A DNA stretch of 64,000 nt from assembly GCF_042453785.1 (NCBI RefSeq), contig NC_091673.1, positions 1,185,501 to 1,249,500 of the forward strand. Direction: 5' to 3'. Shown here piece after piece: positions 56,319 through 64,000 of this stretch. The position numbers and the translations under genes were made by a program. Under the pieces are notes generated by a model, which had not been told where the DNA came from, did no database searches, and was given only the letters and a program-made list of their open reading frames with translations. This stretch comes from Malus domestica (lineage: Eukaryota > Streptophyta > Magnoliopsida > Rosales > Rosaceae). The first letter of the stretch is position 1. Each line of letters opens with the position of its first letter.

Positions 56319-58777
56319 GGCACACCCCGACCCGAATAAGGGCATGCTGGCCGTCACATGAGGGTGACGTAGCCATGTGCACAGTGTAGAAACAATAATG
56401 ATAATAGAGAATACGAATAAATGAAAACCAACTCATAAGAGTACTAGTTAAGACAAGTGCTAGAATATGTGTGAATACATAATCAGAGCGTAAGTAGCCT
56501 AAGTTCAGTCCAGAAAACAAGTACTAATTAAACGACACCCAAAGATGCCCTACATTTGCGATAGTCTGTTAGAACCTCCAATCAATCATCGTGAGCCACC
56601 AACGAACAAGCTTATCTAAAACCTAAAAGGGCGCAAAACAGAAAGTGTGAGTGGGCAAAAACAAAGCTTTTAAAAAACATTTCATTTATCAAATGCTCTA
56701 ACCCATCGCCGTAAAACATGTATAACTTTCCCATAAATGGTATATATATATATTTCAATTCATGCTTCACATATCCATATTCATAAGTATGCTATGCCAA
56801 AATATAAAACATAATAAGTAACTCAGGTGAAAATAAATTCATGGAAAATAACATATTAGCTGGAACCCCAGCAGAGGTCTGTATGGCTGAATTCATAGCT
56901 CATTAGTCAATCTAGCCGGAGTCACCATAAGTGACCTATACGGCACTACACTGGACATGAGTCGGAACCACTGCAAAGGTCTGTACGACAAGATTAGGTA
57001 TAATATAGTTATGCTCAATGTTGCGCTCTCATGATAGCTGTGTGATAAATCGCTAGTCACTACGAGTCTGAACCACCTATGATGGTCTGTACGACAATAT
57101 TGTGCACCTAAATTGGATCCAATGTGAGCATATGGTGCGGGAGATGACATTATATACAGGCATGTGTTATATATATATGGCTAAATCACTAACACTGGGG
57201 TGCAGGTTTATGAGCTAAATGTTTCTCAATTAATCACAACTTTTATTCACATTCACAATTCATAAACTCACCTAGAGCTTACCTGAGCGTCCACAACACC
57301 ACAATTATATATATATGCAAACAATTCTAACTCATGGTTTAAGCATAATTCAATAGGCATGGCATTTTCAAAGCATACTTTCATTTAAACACATTTTCTG
57401 GGAAAATATCAAGTATATAAATATATACTGAAAACCAAAAGGCCACTCACTAGTATGCCGAAGGGTCGTAGCCCCCGAGTCGCCCTTGATTGCGCTCATC
57501 CTCTTGATAAGTCTCACCTATATACGAAATAATTGAATAAATGTTATTTAAAGCACATAGACAAAAACTAGTTAATAACTTCTCATACATTGCTCAAATG
57601 AGATGTTTGAATATACCAACGTGATCTACACAACCTAGGAACATCCCCGTATTTTTAGAAAAATTTTCCGACCACTCACGCGCCGGCTAAGGCACGGCCA
57701 GACGCGTCCCCACGCGCGAGTAACCCTAATGGAATCCTAACCGCCGTTAGGAATATTCCATTAAAAAGCAACAGAAACCGTTAAGTTTACCTGACGGCGT
57801 TAGAATATTCCGTCAAGTTTGACGGAATATTCTATGTCTTCTTCCTTCGAACTCCGGCGACCGTCGCTATCATCGGAAACTGGAAAATCTTAAAATCTTT
57901 ATAACTTCTTCATTTTTGCACCAAAACTCATGAAACTTATACCAAATTGAAGCTTACAATGAGTATAACACATTCTTACCAATTTCAAGCTCAAAAATTA
58001 TGAAATCACGCCGGAAAATTCCTCGATAATTTTGCCAAATTGCAACTCGTCGAAACTAGGTCTCCCGACGTCCAATTTGCCTGGTTTTTCTTCTCCGAGT
58101 TTCGTAAGAACGTCCTAAAGCTTCCTACGAGCTTAAAATTCCCTAAAACATCCATAATTACGACCATGTGAACATTACTCAAATCGGGGGTGATGGTTTC
58201 TCAGGGTTTTGAGGGTTTCACGATCTAAAAATGGCATATATGAACTCATAGACTTGCAAGGAGTTCAAATCTTACATTCTTGACGTTGATCCGTGCGTGT
58301 ATGGTTGGTTCCAAAGTTCGTCTGTACAATCGTACGGATTTTTCAGAAAAATCTGTGAGGGAGGAGAGAGAAAGAGCACGGGTGTGGTGTGCGGGTGTGT
58401 TATGTGGTCCTAGTTTGTCCCCAACAAACCAAAACAAAACACTTAGGGTGCGTTAGTTGCACCGGACTGTCTCGGACTGGACTAGTTTTAGGGACTAAGC
58501 TGGACTGGCTTAGACTAGACTAAGCTGGACTAACTTAGTGAAGCGTTTGGTGCAGTATCGGACTAAGAAGCAGAATAATTAACAAACTCTAAAATTATAT
58601 TATTTAATCCCTATCTTTTTTAATATGTTTTTATAAATTATCAAATTATAATATTATACTATTTAATCTATATGTTTTTTAATACTTTTTTTTTCTTTTA
58701 TTTTCATTTTCATTTTCTTTTTCTAGAATTCTCGTCTCCTTCCCCAAATCTCTCCACTTTCCCATCCATCTCCCTCT

Positions 58778-58814
<37 letters not shown>

Positions 58815-59521
58815 GCAATTCTATTCTTTTCACACATTCTCAGAAAGTCGGGTGAGGAAGTCGACAAGTATCCGACGAGTGAGGAAGTCGGGTAAAAAAC
58901 CCACCTCACCTTCAATTCGATTACTAATCAGTCGGGTGAGGAAGTCGACAAATATCCGACGAGCGAGAGAGAAGGCAGTTTGGTAATTACTGGACAACCA
59001 TGGCAGCAGATCCTGTATCAAACAACAAACCACCGTCATCTTCCAAGGCCCCAGATCTAGCCAACCCAGACTCTTCTCCGAGCTGGAGCCCAGCGATTTG
59101 AGACCCGTTGGGAAAGTTGGCGAGCGAAGCAGACAAACGAAGAAGACAAGTGAAGCTGACGAACAAAGCCGGTCTTAGCAGTCCTGTTGTTTTCGGGGGG
59201 TCTCTGTAAGACCATCTAAGGAGGTTGCTAGTCGAGGCGAGTCCCTCGTAGTACCATTAAAAGTAGTCCGTGTTCCAAACAAACACTGGACTATACTCCA
59301 ATCCAGTCCAGTGAGACTTAGAGAAGCCAAACAAACGGGCCCTTAAGTCCTAAGTATTCCAAAACTTAGGAAAAATTAAGAATGAAACTGTAACCAACAT
59401 ATCACACACCATAAGGTTAAAGGGTATAATTGTAATTTCATGCCATCGAAAATAATACTCCGGGATGGGCTATGACACATTCGGGGAGAAAACATATATT
59501 TATTCGGGACGGGTCGTCACA
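56319..59521. repeat. LTR-like repeat, copy B, interrupted by an 897-bp insertion
   Basis: Starts TGGCACACCCCGACCCGAAT one base from the end of copy A and ends GGGACGGGTCGTCACA (59521). Without the inserted element (58446-59342) and its duplicated TTA it is about 2.3 kb, the same length as copy A. The final 80 bp (CCATCGAAAATAATACTCC to GTCACA) have no counterpart in copy A, which therefore appears 3'-truncated by, or fused to, copy B. Confidence 0.6.
58446..59342. mobile_element. PIF/Harbinger-type non-autonomous element inside copy B
   Basis: 897 bp flanked by TTA (58443-58445, 59343-59345). Left end GGGTGCGTTAGTTGCACC; right end (complement) GGGCCCGTTTGTTTGGC. Subterminal repeats of CTGGACTAG / TTAGACTAG and, at the right, CTGGACTATACTCCAATCC are typical for this class. 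Inside are a (CT)n tract (about 58778-58809) and a direct repeat of GTCGGGTGAGGAAGTCGACA (58849, 58933 areas). No transposase frame. Confidence 0.78.
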
Positions 59522-60478
59522 ATGCCTTGGTTTTAATAAACGTCGTTTATTATTTCAATACTAAAATATTTTACATGTCAAGACAATTAAATTTTATTTC
59601 TAAATATATTCATTTAGTGTTATAAACGTAACATTTGATATATATATATATATATATATACCCACACACACAAACACACACTTTGTATCAAATATTTTTA
59701 TTTTTAGTTTGTACCCATTTAATTTGCAACCTTTTTTTTTTAAACTGTACCATATATATATAGACACACACACACTTTGTATCATATATTTTTATTTTTA
59801 GTTTGTACCCATTTTAATTTGCAACCTTTTTTTTTAAATTGTACCAATTTTCTTTTCAATTTTAGTTTGTACTAATATATTAATTTCTTTTTGTGTCCAT
59901 TTTTCAAACTTTTATTTGTACTCATTTTTTTAAATCTTTTATTTGTACCAATAATTTATTAATAATGTACCCATTTGTCTTTAAAAATGTACCACTTTGT
60001 TTTATGTAAAATGTACCAATTTTTGTTTTTGTAAATACCTTTTTTTTATGTACCATGTACCTATTTTTTAATGTAACGCCTATTTATTTTAATCTAAAAT
60101 GTACCCATTATTTTTTTATATAAAATGTACCCATTGTTTTTTTTTTATATAAAATGTACCAATTTTTTCATATAAAACATACCACATTTTTGTATGAAAT
60201 GTACCAACTTTTTGTATGAAAAATGTACCGTCCAAAAATTACCATGTTTCTATATGTAAAGTGTTATTAATATAAGTAATGACAAAACATGGGTTTTATT
60301 TAAATGTAATTTATCGTAATGACAAATCATGTTATTAGGAAAAATTATATATTTTTTTAAATAAGTATAATTTATTTTTTAATATTTTCAATCCCACAAA
60401 TTATGAATTTTTATTTAAAATCTCATTAATATAAATAACTACAAATATCAAATTTTAATTCAAATTATAATAACCTAC
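59522..60478. repeat. AT-rich region with irregular TGTACCAATTT repeats
   Basis: After a (TA)n/(CA)n tract (59639-59680), the words TTTGTACCCATTT, ATGTACCAATTTTT and AAAATGTACCCATT recur more than fifteen times to about 60235. Two longer units (TTTATTTTTAGTTTGTACCC with TTTGCAACC) at about 59695-59750 and 59788-59850 duplicate each other. Nothing coding. Confidence 0.75.
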
Positions 60479-62047
60479 TGTTGACCCTAGAAATTACAAA
60501 GCCTACGTGGCGCGCAGGCCGAGTATATTCTAAGCTAACTACGTCCTTCGGTGATTGCGGGGCGTGCCAACTCGTCGGCCGAGGCTCGGCCGAGGAGTAA
60601 ATTTGATGATGTTGCGTTGGGTCGCGCTACTGACTTCTGCGTCTTGCGATTGCGGCCGAGAAAGGAACACGTCTCGGCCTCTTGGGTTCTCGAGCCTGAA
60701 GACAAGGCTGCTACTCTTACAAAGTTCACGAACCGAATTCGGCTTTCAATGTGCCGAATGTAATAACTGTAACACCTCACTTCGCCGAGAAGGCTAATGA
60801 GATGACCTCGACCAATAAGGATTCGAAAACCCTTCTCGACCAAGACTTGGATAGGTAATTGACCGTTCTCGCCGCAGTGCTGTTGATGCCAACGGAAGAT
60901 ACTGCGAGACCGACCAATTCTACGGTGACAGAGCTATCTATGCCGACTTAAGATATCACCGGTTGCTTCCACAGTGCTGTTGATGCCAACGGAAGATGTG
61001 TCAGCGAAAAAGGAAAAGAAAAAGATCTCAAGTTGTGAGAGTTTGCGCAGGGCAATTTTGTGTTGATTTTGTGGGGCTTTTCCTGATGCACAACTTCCGC
61101 TATTTATAGCACTGGACCCTGAATCTGAGATAGAATCCTATTCGGACTAGGTTTTCCCTCTCCGGATCAATATCACCTCGACCAGTCCTATTTTCATTAG
61201 GATTGTGAACCTAGTCCTTATTCGAGCCCTATCCGCTTCTAGGTTGTTAATCCTGCCGAGACTCCCTATTGTATCAGGACTCGGCTTGTCATTGCATTTT
61301 GACCTAACCGGCCTAGGTTTGGAAGCCCACAAGCTGAACGATCCATGGTCTTCTTGTCGCAAGGCCTTCCGGGCCGAGAATGATTCTACACTCGGCCTAA
61401 ACTATTATTTTGGGCCCAAACATTGCCCCCTCGCTTCTGAGGTCCTCGGCCTGCAATCTTCGGCCGAGTTCCGGCCTTGAAGAAGCGAATCTACCATTCA
61501 GAATCCTCATACCCGAGTTCCAAGGCGCATTTATTGAGCACGATCGCACGATCTTGATCCTGCTAACCTACTCGCCACGTGGCGTCCTCTAACATGGCCA
61601 ATCCCACATAATGACGTCTAAGGCGTGCGGCAGCCTGAACCGTCTTGCCATCATGACCATTATCTCAATCCGCGAGCCACTACCTCAGTCCGTGAGCCCA
61701 TTTGTCATCGTGCGATCGTCGAACCGTCTTTTCGTCATTAATTTAGCCGTCACACGCAATCGTGCGCCCCCAAAACCCTAAAACCTTCGGTCTTCTCAAC
61801 CGCATTTCCCAAATGTTCATCATGATCAACAATTCCTTCGGTCGATTTTGCCCTTTGTTTTGAATTTCGAACGATTGCTCTTCCCCCCACAACCTCTATA
61901 AATACCGAAATTTCCTCATTTGTACTTCTACGCTCTCAAACTTCCCGAAATTCTCTGCCATTGATTTCTAGTGCCTCTCCTATTCCGAGTCTTCGTCTTT
62001 AAATCCCCAACCCAGAAAACCCTTTTACTTCGTGCTTCTTTCTCATA
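60479..62047 (+). other. 5' region of the PMD transposon gene, possible LTR
   Basis: Base composition shifts sharply from AT-rich to GC-rich at about 60480, where TGTTGACCCTAG begins; a TG start is LTR-like. The sequence is studded with CGGCCGAG/TCGGCC words. A 26-bp direct repeat (CAGTGCTGTTGATGCCAACG and 6 more) lies at 60875-60900 and 60972-60997. I found no primer-binding site and no second LTR in the window, so the class stays open. No gene frame is supported before 62048. Confidence 0.5.
61896..61904 (+). promoter_or_regulatory. TATA box of the PMD gene
   Basis: CTATAAATA about 145 bp before the ATG at 62048, at a normal promoter distance with a pyrimidine-rich leader after it. Confidence 0.55.
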
Positions 62048-64000
62048 ATGGCATCCTTCATCTCCAAGCTTTCCAGGGAATGTGACCAACATCAGAAGAT
62101 CCTTGATCGGAGCTCGATCAAGACCATCCGGTTTGAAAACGACATGAACACCCAGTACCAAATCCTGGGTCCTCTCTTCAAGGCTACAATACCGCCGACT
62201 ATCATCGGCCTTCTACAGGAGCACTGCCTAAAACCCTTGCTTCAAGGGTTTGAATGGTCGCGATGGGATGCGGCTAAACCCCAGGGCTCCTGGCCCTCGA
62301 CGACCACATCCTGGGCAGCCTGGGTCGTTCGAATGGAACGACTCTTCGGCGAGCAATGGAAGGCCCTTGGCATCTACGACGCCATCCTCCTTTCGTCCAT
62401 GGAAATCGTCCCCGACAAGGAACTTCTCCAAGCCGCTCTGTGCTTCTGGTGCTCGGCCACCAACACAATGGTCCTCCCTCTGGGTCCCATTGGTCCCACC
62501 ATCCTGGATATTACTGCCATTCTGGGGACTTCGGCGACCGGGATCCCTGTCGACGCGACCCTCTCTGGGCATCCGTCGAATATCGACCTGAAAACGCTCT
62601 TCGACCGTCGGGCCTTCGAGACCTTGAGCCGTGACGGTCATATCCCGTCGAAGGAAGATATTCAGAAGCTCCACAAGAACTTCTGTAATTACAACACCCT
62701 CTATCTTCACTTCGCCGGCCGAGGAGAAGAGGACCTGCGAGAGGGAGAACATGAAGCCTTCCTCTTCTACTGGTACAACAAATACATTTGTTGTACCAAG
62801 TTAAACAAGTGTTTGGTCGAGAACATGCCGGTAGCCGAAGCCCTGGCTAGTGGTCACGTCTTGGCGCTGAGTTCCAACATTCTCGCCCAACTTTTCCGCT
62901 GCCTGGCCGAGGCGACCCTCCAAAAGGTCGACCCGCACCAGAATGGTCCTCTCTGGGTCTTCCAACTCTGGTTGCAGGTATACTTCGCCTCCCTTCGGCC
63001 GGCCATAGCCGAATTCTCACCAACAGAGGCGCTTGGGTCTCAACTGGCCTCTCGACCGACACCTCCCCATCAAGCCGAAGAGGTATTTCGGTACCTCTTC
63101 GCTCTCGACGACTTCTCCAACGACGAGTTCCTAATATGTCGTCGTCGAAACTATCCTTCCTCCATCAGGCTGCCTATCTCCCCATGGAGCGCGGAGGAGG
63201 ACGCCGATCTCCGTCAGACCTGGGGGTCGTTTGTGCTTGCCCGCGACCTCCCTCTCGGCTGCGATGGGAAACGGTCAGGATGGGAAGTATATCATCCGAA
63301 CTTCCTCGCCCGACAACTCGGCTACCTTCAAGGCTGCCCTATCCCCCTTCTCTCCTCCCGAACGGTCCTAAGCCGTGGACGCGAACCTCGTTCCTCTGAG
63401 AAGGAATGTAGAACCGCCGTGAAGGAGTTCCAAGAGCGCTGCCAAAAATTCCGCCTTCGACCAGCCACCCCGGAAACCCAATGCACCGACACCTTTGGTG
63501 AGTGGTGGGAGAAATACACCCAGGAATTCTTTGGTGCGCCGGTCGAAGACGTGCTTAGCAGACTCTTCAGTGACCGGCCTAAGAAGGCCTCGACCCCTCA
63601 TCCTCAAGGTACCGGTTTCATTTTCTTCCTTTCCATCAACCTTGCATATTGAGTTGCCTTACTGAATTGTCTATCTTTTTAAGTAGTCGGCCTTTGAGAA
63701 AGACGGAGGCAGTTGCCGCTGCCACGACCGGGAAAAAATCGGTCGTGGCCCAAAAGGACAAACCCGCTGGTAGGGCCGTATTGATCAAATGGCCTCGCCA
63801 AGAGGCCGAGCCGGCTGTCGAGCCTTCCCCGCCAGCCAAGCGGGTCAAACAAATGGCGAAGAAGGGTGCCCGGGAGATCCACGTTATCTCCAATCACACG
63901 ACAACTCCCAGTGCTTCTTCTCCCGCCGCCGGCCATTCTGGGGTCGAGAAACAACCGGCCTCGGCCGCAGAGACGACCCCAGCGCGGCCTGCCTCTGTGG
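62048..64000 (+). CDS. Transposon-associated plant mobile domain (PMD, aminotransferase-like) protein, partial
   Basis: A 534-codon open frame from ATG 62048; the coding exon probably ends at about 63608 (CTCAAG before GTACCG). PMD landmarks: WAAWVVRMERLFGEQWKALG, a hydrophobic PLGPIGPTILDITAILG segment, EAFLFYWYNKYICC, and a late FGEWWEKYTQEFFG. PMD proteins are a plant family carried widely by MULE and LTR elements and related to host MAIN-type silencing factors. Downstream, from about 63690, a Lys/Ala/Pro-rich frame (KKSVVAQKDKPAG, WPRQEAEPAVEPSPPAKRVK) stays open to the window end and is probably the next exon, though its phase does not match the simplest acceptors (TAG at 63684-63686). 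GC content is far above the neighbours. The frame shows no stop, so this is a young element copy. Confidence 0.82.

Noticed and set aside
61245-61290. Possible LTR primer-binding site (TTGTATCAGGACT)
   Set aside because: Only a partial match to the initiator-tRNA site, and the sequence before it does not end in CA.
62228-62752. 174-codon minus-strand ORF opposite the PMD gene
   Set aside because: It is an antisense shadow of the GC-rich PMD coding sequence with no recognisable domain.

Overview
The window is plant nuclear DNA. Genes have many short exons with GT-AG introns and AT-rich introns and spacers, and the proteins are plant families (MAP70, NUP155, VAC14, plant LPXC, PGG-type ankyrin proteins). 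The dense, recognisable small repeats (an AGCTCGTTTGGA-type MITE, a GGTACTATTCACTTTA-type repeat, tRNA-derived SINEs) resemble those I know from apple-tribe Rosaceae (Malus/Pyrus relatives). The plant assignment is firm; the tribe is an inference and no species is claimed.

Layout. 1-6.6 kb: gene-free repeat field with a decayed plastid 23S rRNA fragment. 6.97-10.39 kb (+): MAP70 microtubule-associated protein, 11 exons. 11.76-14.68 kb (+): membrane RING-H2 E3 ligase, 5 exons. 15.22-17.38 kb (-): LPXC, 7 exons, convergent with the RING gene. 18.01-19.42 kb: Pack-MULE-like element with long inverted arms, a 9-bp target-site duplication and a captured DUF604 glycosyltransferase fragment. 20.01-27.19 kb (+): nucleoporin NUP155, 12 exons, with a chimeric LINE insertion in intron 6. 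28.42-34.59 kb (+): VAC14, 20 exons. 36.06-37.33 kb (-): F-box gene; 37.74-38.77 kb: a Harbinger-like element with two internal tandem arrays; 39.27-39.63 kb (-): a broken F-box copy. 39.81-42.55 kb (-): ankyrin/PGG membrane protein, 3 exons. 43.76-44.33 kb (+): calmodulin-like EF-hand protein. 45.69-48.44 kb (+): Rubisco-methyltransferase-like SET protein, 5 exons. 49.19-49.45 kb (-): small conserved-looking ORF. 49.5-60.5 kb: repeat-dominated, including two diverged tandem copies of a roughly 2.3-kb LTR-like repeat, one carrying an 897-bp Harbinger-type insertion. 62.05 kb to the end (+): transposon-type plant mobile domain (PMD) gene, cut by the window edge.

The host genes are housekeeping or signalling genes with no evident shared pathway; this is ordinary plant gene order, not a cluster. 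For the multi-exon genes the frame closes at every splice junction I propose, and predicted protein lengths (MAP70 619 aa, RING 372, LPXC 313, NUP155 1467, VAC14 728, ankyrin 534, SET 478) agree with what I recall of the families. The most unusual signals are in the repeats: the Pack-MULE, the LINE/NUP155-exon chimera with clear target-site duplications, the plastid rRNA relic, and the tandem arrays inside the 37.7-kb element.
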